Shown here piece after piece: positions 1-8,300 of a DNA stretch of 64,000 bases (its first letter is position 1; each line of letters begins with the position of its first letter). Source of the DNA: Anaerobaca lacustris (lineage in GTDB: Bacteria; Planctomycetota; Phycisphaerae; Sedimentisphaerales; Anaerobacaceae). The stretch is from positions 124,001 through 188,000 of the forward strand of contig NZ_JASCXX010000006.1 of assembly GCF_030012215.1 (NCBI RefSeq), in the 5' to 3' direction. Under the pieces are notes generated by a model, which did no database searches, was not told the DNA's origin, and was given only the letters and a program-made list of their open reading frames with translations. The position numbers and the translations under genes were made by a program.

Positions 1-2
1 CG

Positions 3-731
3 GTCCGATGGGCGGCCGCCGCCGTCATCCTCCTGGCGCTGGGCGTTCTCGTCGGCCAATTCGGCGCGATGCTCTCCGGCGGCGGCGTCGCCTGGGCCGA
101 GGTCACCCAACGTTTTCAGTCGGTCCCGTTCTTCTATGCCTCCATCTACATGCGGGACGGCGCGCTGGCCGAGCCCCGGCAGTTCGAGTTGTGGATGGGC
201 AAAGGCGGCCACGCCCGGATGCGCGTGGGGCCGCAGGTTCTCTTCGGTCGTGAGGGGCGGGTGACCCATGCGTTCGACGTGCGAAGCCGCACGGAAGTGG
301 AGGCGGACCGGACCGCCGCCGACATCATCGGTATTCTGGCCAGTTCCGAGGAGTTCTCGCTGGAGACGGTGATTCGCAGTTTGTCCGAAGGCAAGCTGCT
401 GGAGGTGACGCCGGCGATGAACGCCGAGGCGGCTATCGGCGAAGACCTCGTCGTATTCGATGCCCAGTCGGTGGTCAGTCCGGGGTGGGTGCGGATCTAC
501 GCGCTGCGCGAAAGCCGGCTGCCGGTGGGCCTGCGGATCTGGGACCCGGCCGAGGGGTTCTGCGTCGATGCGCTGATCACCTATGCGAAGGAGCCGCCGG
601 AGGTGTTTTTCGATGCCGAAGCCTTTGCGGCCCATCTCCACGACTCCGATCGCAGTGAGACGAGTCTGGCCTACATGTTCCTTAAGGACCCTGGCGGCCA
701 GATCGTGACGCCATATCACGAAGACCCGTAG
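3..731 (+). CDS. Membrane-anchored protein of unknown function, 5' end outside window
   Basis: The reading frame is open from the first bases of the window, so the gene is truncated at its 5' end. The visible part starts with a hydrophobic stretch (AAAAVILLALGVLVGQF) that looks like a single membrane anchor, followed by about 220 residues predicted to lie outside the cytoplasm. Proteins with this layout often follow an ECF sigma factor gene in planctomycetes, but the upstream gene is not visible, so that role is only a guess. I see no catalytic motif. The TAG stop lies inside a GTAG-type repeat. An internal ATG at 69 would remove the membrane anchor and is unlikely to be the true start. Confidence 0.7.
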   Translation, partial: VRWAAAAVILLALGVLVGQFGAMLSGGGVAWAEVTQRFQSVPFFYASIYMRDGALAEPRQFELWMGKGGHARMRVGPQVLFGREGRVTHAFDVRSRTEVEADRTAADIIGILASSEEFSLETVIRSLSEGKLLEVTPAMNAEAAIGEDLVVFDAQSVVSPGWVRIYALRESRLPVGLRIWDPAEGFCVDALITYAKEPPEVFFDAEAFAAHLHDSDRSETSLAYMFLKDPGGQIVTPYHEDP

Positions 732-753
732 ACCCGCAGGGCGGGCCACGCCC
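728..753 (+). repeat. GTAG-type short palindromic repeat on a stop codon
   Basis: The bases GTAG begin at 728 and their TAG is the stop codon of the preceding gene. They are followed by the inverted pair GGGCG (739-743) and CGCCC (749-753). The layout resembles the repeats at 1770-1795, 5292-5316, 11871-11894 and 40290-40314, though it is the most divergent member. Confidence 0.4.
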
Positions 754-777
754 ACCATCTGCCTTTAGAGGGAATCG

Positions 778-1773
778 ATGATGCAGAACGGCAATCCAAC
801 GAAGCCAATGGCACGACCGGCGATGCTTGGCGTCTTCATGCTGATGCTGATTTCAGGAGGATCGACGGTGACGCACGGCCAGGAACGGACGTATGCCGAG
901 CGGCTCGGATGGCCGGCGGGGACGAAGGTCGTCATCTTCCACGTGGACGACGCGGGCATGTCCCATGATTCCAACGTCGGGGCGCGCAAGGCCGTCGAGG
1001 AGGGCGTCGCCACGTCGCTGAGCGTCATGATGCCGTGCTCGTGGGTTCCCGAATGCGCCGCCTGGCTCAGAGACAATCCGCAGGTCGATGCGGGCGTGCA
1101 TCTGACGCTGACGAGCGAGTGGAAGAACTACCGATGGGGGCCCGTCGCGGGTGCATCGGTCGTGCCGGGACTGGTCGACGAACATGGCTACCTCTGGCGC
1201 GGTGTGGCCGACGTCGCAGCCCACGCCGGCGCCGATGAAGTCGAGGCCGAGATGCGCGCCCAGGTCGATAAGGCCATCGCGGTGGGCCTTCGCCCGACGC
1301 ATCTCGACAGTCACATGGGGACGTGCTTTCTTCCTCAGTTCGTCGAGCGCTATATGAAGGTCGGCATCGAGAAGAACATCCCGATCCTCATGTTCGGCGG
1401 GCACATGCAGCACATCGGCGCTGAGGCCGGCCTGTTCAAGCCTCTGCTGCGGTCTCTCTCTGAGCAATTGTGGAACGCCGGACTGCCCGTGATCGACGAC
1501 CTCGTGACGCAGCCGACGAAAGGCCCCCAGTACGAGCAGCGAAAGAGCGAGTTGATCGCTCTGTTGCGCGAGATGCAGCCGGGCGTCACACAGATCATCG
1601 TCCACTGCACCGAGCCGACGGAGGTCTTTTCGTACATCAGTGGCTCCGGCCCTGCGCGTCAGGCGGAATTGCGTCTGATGACCGATCCTGACGTCAAGGC
1701 GTTCATCGAATCCGAGGGCATCGTCCTGACGACCTGGCGCGAATTGGCCGAGCGCCGCCAGCGAGTTCGGTAG
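778..1773 (+). CDS. ChbG/YdjC-type carbohydrate deacetylase, secreted
   Basis: The protein (331 residues) matches the YdjC/ChbG family of metal-dependent deacetylases acting on N-acetylated sugars. A signal peptide-like segment lies at residues 13-33. The mature part opens with IFHVDDAG (Asp57 and Asp58 as probable metal/catalytic residues), then GVHLTLTSEW and THLDSHMG, which carry the family metal-binding histidines. An AGAGGGA ribosome site at 767-773 fits either ATG at 778 or the directly following ATG at 781. Substrate cannot be read from sequence; chitin-type or other acetylated oligosaccharides are plausible. The gene stands alone between the upstream membrane protein and a pseudopilin. 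Confidence 0.85.
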   Translation: MMQNGNPTKPMARPAMLGVFMLMLISGGSTVTHGQERTYAERLGWPAGTKVVIFHVDDAGMSHDSNVGARKAVEEGVATSLSVMMPCSWVPECAAWLRDNPQVDAGVHLTLTSEWKNYRWGPVAGASVVPGLVDEHGYLWRGVADVAAHAGADEVEAEMRAQVDKAIAVGLRPTHLDSHMGTCFLPQFVERYMKVGIEKNIPILMFGGHMQHIGAEAGLFKPLLRSLSEQLWNAGLPVIDDLVTQPTKGPQYEQRKSELIALLREMQPGVTQIIVHCTEPTEVFSYISGSGPARQAELRLMTDPDVKAFIESEGIVLTTWRELAERRQRVR

Positions 1774-1795
1774 GGGCGGGCCCCTGTGCCCGCCC
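1770..1795 (+). repeat. GTAGGGGC-type palindromic repeat on a stop codon
   Basis: GTAGGGGCGGGC starts with the TAG stop codon of the deacetylase gene. GGGCGGGC (1774-1781) pairs with GCCCGCCC (1788-1795) across a 6-nt loop. No T tract follows, so it is more like a REP element than a classical terminator. Confidence 0.55.
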
Positions 1796-1856
1796 GGCCC
1801 GCGGAGTGCCGGCGGCATCGTTATAACCGACCTGAAGATTGGAAAGAGGGCACGGA

Positions 1857-2639
1857 ATGTCTATCCACAGAACCACGCAGCCACGCCGTCCGGGGTTCAC
1901 GCTCATCGAGTTGCTGGTGGTCATCTCGATCATCGCGCTGCTGATGGCGATCATGGTCCCGGTTCTGGGCCGGGCCAGGGAGCAGGCCCGCCGGGTGGCC
2001 TGCCAGAACAACCTGCACCAGGGCCTGCTGGTCGGCCAGATGTACGCCGGCGACTATGATGGGTTTCTGCCGGAGGGCAACGTCATCGACAAGTCCGCTC
2101 CCGGCTACAATGAGGAGTGGGACAGCGCCGATCTGCTGACCCTGATCAACTACAAAACGATGATGGCCTTCGGCCGCTACGGGCTGACCGAGAAGCACGC
2201 CACCTGCGAGACGGCCCGCAAGCATTTCGAGGGCCAGGAAGGCTGGCTCAGCCCGCTGCCGGCCCCGCGCCCGGTGGTTGAGGCGACCCAGGTCGGCTGG
2301 ATCTACTGGGGCAATCGAGGCGACTGGACCGACACGAACACCGGACGCAAGTACATCACCGCGAAGAAGATTTCGGACCGGGCCACGTCCAACACCCTGG
2401 TCACCTGCTTCTGCTACAACCGCTACGATGCCGTCGGCGGCTCGGGCAACTGGCCCGCCTGGTACGGCTCGCACATCCGCGGCACGTTTCAGCACGCCGT
2501 CGGCCGGCCGATGCACCCGGCCCCCGACGGCCTGGCCGTCGGCTACCTCGACGGCTCCGTCCGCTTCGTCAGGTGGAACGACCTGACGCCCAGCAACCAC
2601 GAAGGCGACTACCTCGTCTACTACGACGCCGGCACGTAG
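1857..2639 (+). CDS. DUF1559-like type II pseudopilin
   Basis: The 260-residue protein has a class III prepilin N-terminus: Gly13 followed by [19 protein letters not shown], with Glu18 at position +5 after the predicted cleavage site, then a soluble domain. The C-terminal [13 protein letters not shown] resembles the DG(H/S)V signature of the planctomycete pseudopilin families (DUF1559 and relatives), which exist in many copies per genome. Such proteins are exported and probably form surface or periplasmic assemblies; the individual role is unknown. The start at 1857 is chosen because GGAAAGAGGG lies just upstream at 1841-1850; a TTG at 1839 in the same frame would add six residues and would overlap that ribosome site. 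Confidence 0.85.
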   Translation: MSIHRTTQPRRPGFTLIELLVVISIIALLMAIMVPVLGRAREQARRVACQNNLHQGLLVGQMYAGDYDGFLPEGNVIDKSAPGYNEEWDSADLLTLINYKTMMAFGRYGLTEKHATCETARKHFEGQEGWLSPLPAPRPVVEATQVGWIYWGNRGDWTDTNTGRKYITAKKISDRATSNTLVTCFCYNRYDAVGGSGNWPAWYGSHIRGTFQHAVGRPMHPAPDGLAVGYLDGSVRFVRWNDLTPSNHEGDYLVYYDAGT

Positions 2640-2848
2640 GATTTATGCCGGACATTGCCGCCGAACTCGCAGAAAAATGTGCTGTGCGCCCCTGTCGCCC
2701 TTCGTCAAGTTCGCGCTGCTGACAGCCGTCAGCGTGCCGCTGACGTTCCTGCTGGCCCACGGCCTGCGGCAATCCGCCCTCCTGCGCCGAATCCTCTGAG
2801 CGATGACTGTGTGGGATCGGCCCGTCTTACGGTATCGGCGAATTGCAC

Positions 2849-2900
2849 TTGACAATCCCGGTGAGGCCTGGCATAATGGTTCCATAGTGCAACCATTATG
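2849..2900 (+). promoter_or_regulatory. Promoter with overlapping operator palindrome for the fitAB-like pair
   Basis: TTGACA (2849-2854) is followed after exactly 17 bp by CATAAT (2872-2877). The -10 box lies inside the left arm of a perfect inverted repeat, CATAATGGTT (2872-2881) and AACCATTATG (2891-2900), with a 9-nt spacer. The right arm abuts the GGAG ribosome site of the antitoxin. Binding of the ribbon-helix-helix antitoxin here would block both RNA polymerase and ribosome, the classical autoregulation of such modules; that function is inferred. Confidence 0.75.
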
Positions 2901-2909
2901 GAGTCTGCT

Positions 2910-3152
2910 ATGCCAACGATCACCGTCAAGAATATCCCTGCGGAGATCTACGAGAAGTTGAAGAGAGCCGCTGAGATCAGCCGTCGCAGCATCAACAGCG
3001 AGATCATCGCGTGCATCGAGCGGGCCGTCGGCAGCCGTCCGTTCGATTCGGAGGTACTGCTGGCCAACGCCCGCAAACTGCGCGAGCAAACCGCCACTCA
3101 TCCGATCACGAATCGCCGGTTTTCCAAAGCGAAGACGGCGGGCCGCCCATGA
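2910..3152 (+). CDS. FitA-like ribbon-helix-helix antitoxin
   Basis: The 80-residue protein begins MPTITVKNIPAEIYEKLK, the Arc/FitA-type ribbon-helix-helix DNA-binding fold, followed by SRRSINSEIIACIERAV and a charged tail that would wrap the toxin. It overlaps the PIN-domain toxin gene by ATGA at 3149-3152, typical of an antitoxin-toxin operon. GGAG at 2900-2903 with a 6-nt spacer supports the ATG at 2910; an in-frame ATG at 2898 lies within the operator palindrome and lacks a ribosome site. It should neutralise the downstream RNase and repress its own promoter. Confidence 0.85.
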   Translation: MPTITVKNIPAEIYEKLKRAAEISRRSINSEIIACIERAVGSRPFDSEVLLANARKLREQTATHPITNRRFSKAKTAGRP

Positions 3153-3553
3153 TCGTCGTGGATACGAACATCATCGGGTACCTGTATCTGACCAGCCCGC
3201 ACTCGACGCAGGCGGAGCGTGTTCTTCTGAAGGACCCCGAATGGGTCGCGCCCCTGCTCTGGCGAAGTGAGTTGCGCAACGTGCTGGCTCTCTACGTGCG
3301 AAAGAAGCACCTCAGTCTCACCCAGGTCCAACGCATCATGGAGGAAGCCCTGCATCTGATGCACGGACGGGAGTATGAGGCGCCATCGCATCAGGTTCTG
3401 GCTCTGGCGGCCGCAAGCACCTGTTCTGCCTATGACTGCGAGTTTGTTGCCTTGGCCAAAGATCTGGATGTTCCGTTGGTCACGGCCGACAAACAAGTCT
3501 GCAACGAGTTTCCCGACGTTGCCGTTGGGCTTGCAGAGTTCATCGACGGTTAA
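3149..3553 (+). CDS. FitB/VapC-like PIN-domain ribonuclease toxin
   Basis: The 134-residue protein is a PIN-domain RNase. The acidic residues expected to bind Mg2+ are visible: Asp5 in IVVDTN, Glu41 in WRSELRN, Asp96 in SAYDCEFVALA and Asp114 in VTADK. Its start codon overlaps the antitoxin stop (ATGA), so the two are translationally coupled. Such toxins cleave tRNA or mRNA when released from the antitoxin. Full length compared with the family, with no visible damage, so the module is probably active. Confidence 0.88.
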   Translation: MIVVDTNIIGYLYLTSPHSTQAERVLLKDPEWVAPLLWRSELRNVLALYVRKKHLSLTQVQRIMEEALHLMHGREYEAPSHQVLALAAASTCSAYDCEFVALAKDLDVPLVTADKQVCNEFPDVAVGLAEFIDG

Positions 3554-3565
3554 GCCACGGCCTGT

Positions 3566-3760
3566 TTACAGTTTCCAGGCTTTGGCGAAGGCCTTGAAGC
3601 TGCGGTCGTAGGTCCGCTCGACGTCGTCGGGGAAGCAGCAGGCGGGCAGTTGCCTCGACGCGAGATGATAGATCAGGCAGTCACAGCAAATGCCCTTGTT
3701 GTCACAGCCGGGATAGGAGCAGTTGCAGTTGGTGAGGTTTCTGTCCTTCTTGCATTCCAT
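3566..3760 (-). CDS. Small Cys-rich protein, DUF6485-like
   Basis: The 64-residue protein starts MECKKDRNLTNCNCSYPGC and ends near ERTYDRSFKAFAKAW. Seven or more cysteines (NCNC, GC, ICCDC, ACC) suggest metal binding, probably a zinc or iron-sulfur site. The pattern fits the small cytoplasmic family DUF6485 known from anaerobic and planctomycete genomes, whose function is unknown. The frame extends further upstream without a plausible start, and ATG at 3758-3760 is chosen because the family begins at this motif. The 3' end is 12 bp from the convergent PIN toxin gene. Confidence 0.7.
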   Translation of the reverse strand: MECKKDRNLTNCNCSYPGCDNKGICCDCLIYHLASRQLPACCFPDDVERTYDRSFKAFAKAWKL

Positions 3761-3774
3761 GATGTCGATCTCTC

Positions 3775-4020
3775 CTATCTTTGTTCGCCTTTGGCGAACG
3801 GGTCGCTCATGATCTTGTACACTTCGGCCCCACATTCGAGGCATTGCCACGGTCGGGGCCGTCGGGCGTCGCGAATCCAGAAGATCGCCCAGAAGCCGGT
3901 CAGCAACGTCAGAATCAGGTGAGGGCCGTGGCGAATCCCCGGCCGCCCGACCGGCACCTGCTTGAGGCACTTGCCGCAATAGCCGCTGGCCTCATCCAAT
4001 CGACTGAAGTGCACTTTCAT
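3775..4020 (-). CDS. Small protein with two CxxC zinc-ribbon halves and one membrane segment
   Basis: The 81-residue protein has CGKC near residue 16 and CLEC near residue 61, which could form one zinc ribbon, separated by a hydrophobic segment (LILTLLTGFWAIFWI) that may enter the membrane. I do not recognise a named family. It lies 14 bp upstream of the DUF6485-like gene in the same direction and may share a transcript with it. The start at 4020 is tentative: a frame extension with another ATG at 4047 would add nine residues, and neither has a strong ribosome site. Confidence 0.6.
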   Translation of the reverse strand: MKVHFSRLDEASGYCGKCLKQVPVGRPGIRHGPHLILTLLTGFWAIFWIRDARRPRPWQCLECGAEVYKIMSDPFAKGEQR

Positions 4021-4121
4021 CTCGATTCGGCCTCTCTGGCTCTCCACTACAGCCGCCCAACGCCAGGCACTGCCGCCGGCTCCGGCCGTCCTGGTCGATG
4101 CTCTCGTTCGGGGCCAGGTCC

Positions 4122-5177
4122 TCAGTCCTTCATGCGTTTCTTTGCCGATTTGATGAATCGACCGAAGGCTTTGTCCTTCTTCCGTTTGTCTCGATATGAC
4201 ATCTCGTAATGTTCCGACTCCTTCTTGAGCTTGATGTAGTTGGCATAGCGGCCTGGATCCAACTCACCCTTCTCCACGGCGGTTCTGACAGCACAGCCGG
4301 GCTCGTGCTCGTGACTGCAATTTCCATATCGACATTGTGCGGAAAGCTCCGCAAACTCCTCGAAACCCGTGTTGACCCCGTCGCCGGCACCCACGATGCC
4401 CAGTTCTCGCATACCCGGCGTGTCAATCAACATCGCACCTTGGCTGAGAACGACGAGTTGTCGGCGTGAGGTCGTATGGGCGCCTTCTCCTGTGCTCCTC
4501 ACGGCCTTTGTCTCAAAGGCGTCCCGGCCTATGAGACGGTTGATGAGAGTCGTTTTGCCTACACCCGAGGAACCCAGCAGGCAGTATGTCTTTCCCGAAG
4601 AGACCGTCTGCCGAAACGCATCGAACCCGATTCCAGTGACATTGCTCAGTGCAATCACTCTGGCCGGGGTGACAGAACGGACGAGCGCGAGCTTCCGATC
4701 CAGTTCATCCTGGGTGACCAAGTCCGTCTTCGTGAGAATGACAATCGGTTCCACCTGTCCGTCCGCGGCCATGATCAGGTATCGCTCCAGCCGACTTGGA
4801 TTGAAGTCAAAATGGCAGGATTGAACGACAAAAGCGGTGTCCACGTTGGCGGCAATCATCTGGAAAGCAATGTCTTTGCCGGGAGTCTTGCGCCGCAAGA
4901 ACGTCCTTCGCGGAAACACCCGGCGGATGATCGCGGCGGTGTCATTGTTGCAGTACTGCGCCGTCACCCAATCGCCGACACAGGGCAGGTCGACGGGACG
5001 ATCGATCTGGTAAGCGAGCTTCCCTGACAGTTCCGCGGGGACTTCCCTTGATTCGTCCTTGATGAGGTATGACCCGCGATCGACGGCGGAGATGCGAGCA
5101 AAACCGCAACCGTCCAGGCGCAACTCCGCCGCATGTGCTTCAAACCATTCGTCGAAACCCAAATCACCCAATCTCAT
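4122..5177 (-). CDS. rsgA: Ribosome small subunit-dependent GTPase A (RsgA/YjeQ)
   Basis: The 351-residue protein has the RsgA layout: N-terminal OB-fold, a circularly permuted GTPase domain with the TKTD motif (149-152) before the P-loop GSSGVGKT (202-209) and DTPG (252-255), then a zinc-binding C-terminus with Cys282, Cys287, His289 and Cys295. The permuted order of GTPase motifs and the C-x4-C-x-H-x5-C zinc knuckle are diagnostic. RsgA assists late maturation of the 30S subunit. The gene is transcribed alone; upstream lies the 135-bp gap to the large arabinofuranosidase gene. Confidence 0.95.
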   Translation of the reverse strand: MRLGDLGFDEWFEAHAAELRLDGCGFARISAVDRGSYLIKDESREVPAELSGKLAYQIDRPVDLPCVGDWVTAQYCNNDTAAIIRRVFPRRTFLRRKTPGKDIAFQMIAANVDTAFVVQSCHFDFNPSRLERYLIMAADGQVEPIVILTKTDLVTQDELDRKLALVRSVTPARVIALSNVTGIGFDAFRQTVSSGKTYCLLGSSGVGKTTLINRLIGRDAFETKAVRSTGEGAHTTSRRQLVVLSQGAMLIDTPGMRELGIVGAGDGVNTGFEEFAELSAQCRYGNCSHEHEPGCAVRTAVEKGELDPGRYANYIKLKKESEHYEMSYRDKRKKDKAFGRFIKSAKKRMKD

Positions 5178-5291
5178 AGAGTCGCACCACCGAGCAATGC
5201 TCGCCCGACACTTTCCACAGGATCTCCATCCGGCAACAGCGCCGTCGTCCTGACGTACAAGTATACCCCATTCCCACCGGGTATTCCGTGG

Positions 5292-5316
5292 GGGGCGAAT
5301 GATGATTCGCCCCTAC
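5292..5316 (-). repeat. GTAGGGGCG palindromic repeat on a stop codon
   Basis: On the minus strand GTAGGGGCGAATCATC starts with the TAG stop codon of the large glycoside hydrolase gene (5313-5315). The arms GGGGCGAAT (5292-5300 on the plus strand) and ATTCGCCCC (5305-5313) pair perfectly around the 4-nt loop GATG. No T tract follows. It is the clearest member of the GTAGGGGC repeat group in the window. Confidence 0.65.
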
Positions 5317-8300
5317 GGGGTTTTCAATTCGTACAGTCGAACACTATAGCCCGGCGATGTCAATGTGTCGCATATCTCCGAAACGGATTCCTCTTCGATC
5401 GTCACCTTCGGCGCCTGCCCCGGGTCGTTATAGGCCATCGGATCGTCGTGGGCAATGGTCCAGCAGCGTCCTTCGCCGGTCAGCTCCAGCCCCTCCAGGT
5501 TCAGCGTGACATCGTACGGTGCTTCGGTGGGGTTCACGATGGCGACGGTGATCGCCTTCTTGTCGGCGGTCCATGCGGCGGCGACGTCCAGCCCGTACGT
5601 TTCACCGCTCACGGCGAGGGGGATCTGGCCAAAGTGATTCCGATACAGCTTCAGGACCAGGCCGGTGGTTTCGAATGCAGCCGCCGTTTTGGTCGTCTTG
5701 ATCGCGCCGATGACGTTGACCGTCTGGGCGTAGTTGGCCATGAAGTACAGGTCGCTGTTCCGCGCCATCTCGTGCACGCCGGCCGCGATGCCCAGGGCGT
5801 CCTTGAGGAAGTAGCGCGTGCCCAACTCGCCGAAGACGTGCGGGCCGTACCAGTAATTCCACTCGTCGAGCGCGATGCGGATGTCCTTGCCCTCGAGCGA
5901 ATCGATTCTGTCCCTGTAGCGACGATGCGCATCGGCGATCCGTCGAACGGCGTCGGGGATCTGCCGGACGTGCTCGGGCACCGACTCGCGCTCCTGGCAG
6001 TAGAAGTGCTCGCTGATCAGGTCCATCGTCTCGGCGCAGTGCTCGAACATGCCCTGGGTCCAACTGCCGACGGCGCCGACGCCGATGAGCTTGATCTCCG
6101 GGTCCACGGCCCACATCGCCTTGGCGAACAGGTTGTGCTTGAGTACATAATGATTCAGCGCCATGTGGCCAAGCTGCCAGTCGCCGTACATCTCGTTGCC
6201 CACGCACCACCACGTGACGTCGTAGGGTTCGGCGTGCCCGTTTTCCGTGCGCCAGCGGCCCATCAGCGTCTCGGGCGAGCCGTTGACGTACTCGACCTGC
6301 TGCGCCGCCGAATAATCGTCGCCGAAACCGGCGTTGACGGCGATCATCGGCTCGGTCCCGATCTGGTTGCAGAACAGCAGGAACTCATCGAGTCCAAAAT
6401 CGTTGTGTTCGACGCCGCGCCAGGCCGGGTTTCTTCGCGGCGGCCGCTTGTCGCGCGGGCCGACGCCGTCGCGCCAGTTGTAGCCGCTGACGAAGTTCCC
6501 GCCCGGCCAGCGATAGATCGGTGAATTCAACTGCTTGAGTAGATCGAGCGTGTCGGCCCGCATGCCGTGTACATTGTCGGCCGGCATCAGCGAGACCGTG
6601 CCGACGAACGCAGCGCCGCGACTGACGCGGACCTCCAGTGCCGCCTGGTCGGTGGAGATCTCCGGCGCAAACCGAAGGGGACACTGGATGTACTGACCGC
6701 CGTGGACGGTGAAGAAGTTCGACTCGCGCTGCTTCGGACTCTCGCCCCAGACGAGCGAGACCTCGACGTTCACGCCGGCTTCCGACTGCGGCTTGATCCA
6801 GATATAGCCCGTGTACTCTTTGTTTGCGACGATGCCCAGGCGACGCTGCCTCATCCCGGAGGCCGCATGAACGACGGGCGTGTGCTCGCCGACGAACGGC
6901 GACTGGTTGTCCATGACGACGCCGCTGGTCGATCCGATCGTCTCCCACACCGAAGGCCGGCTGCCGACGGGGTAGAAGAACTTGCGGTCTTCGAGCATCT
7001 CGGCCCAGATACCGCCGTAGATGCAGCGGCCAAGGTGCTCGATGAACTGCCCGTAGATGTACTCGGAGATCGGCTCGCTCTGTGCATCGGCGTCGATCGT
7101 CACCGCAGGCTTGATGCTCTCCTTGATCCGGAACACGCGGCCGTCCCTCGGCCGTACCAGATAAGGAATGCCCGCCTCGTCCCACTCCACCTTCATCTTC
7201 GAGATATACCAGCTCGCCCCCTTGTCGTTGTTGCCCTGGAAGAACAGATACGTCTGCCCGTCCTCGTCCTGGAAGACGCCTGGGTGGCCCGACTCGCTGG
7301 CGTTCCACTCGTTGGCGCCGCCGTTCGGCAGCAGAGGGTATCGCGACAGCCGCGTCCAGGACACCCCGTCGGTGCTGACGGCGCAGCCGATCTGCTGCGG
7401 CGCGTTGTTATAGGCGCCCGCATAGAACATGTAGAGCTTCCCATCGCGTTCGATCACGGCGGGGGCCTCGATGCACTGGCCCTCCCACGGCAGTTGCGGT
7501 TCGAGGATGGAGTCGTCGCAGAGTTGCGTCCACTTGTCACGACCCCAGTCGGAGTCGAGCGGCGCGGCGGCGACCACGAGCTTCTGGATCTTCATCGCCG
7601 GGTCGCGTGTGGCGCAGTAGAGCAGCAGATGACCCTGCCACTCGATCACGTCGGCGTCGATGGCCCGACCGCAGTTCCAGTCGCCTTCGGGACGGAAGAT
7701 CGGATTGCTTGCATTCCGCGTGAAGTGCAGGCCGTCGTCGGAGAATGCGTGGCAGATCGCGTCGTCGCGTCCGTTGCCGTACGTCTGGTAGAACAGGTGC
7801 ACCTTCCCGTCGCGCACCATCGCGCCGGGCGCCGCCAGGCCGTTTCGTTCGTACTCACCTCCGGGCAGGACCTCACCGACCTTCTTCCAGTGCGTCAGGT
7901 CAGTACTCTCGGCGATGCCGACGGCGAAGCCGGCCTTGCCGCGATCGATCGAGTAGTACATCAGGTAGCGGTCCTGGAATCGCACCACGTCCGGGTCCTT
8001 GGCGAACGGCCGGTCGTAGGAGTCGTCGGTGTAGTACATCCGGGGCCGGCCCGGTGAATCGGTCGCCTCGCCCAGCCGCTCGAGTTCGATATCGTCGAAC
8101 CAGGCCCGTCCGGTCGATTGGCCCCAGCCGCCGAAGAGGCAGTTGATTCCGATGCTCGAGTGTGCTCCGGTATCGAACTCGGTTTCCACCTTCGTCCAGT
8201 CGGTGGTCCCCGTCACCGCCTGGGTCCGAACGCTTTGGATGTCGTGGATGTTCAGCAGGGCGCCGCGACCGGTGCCGGGGGCGAGGTTCTCCGTCCGGAT

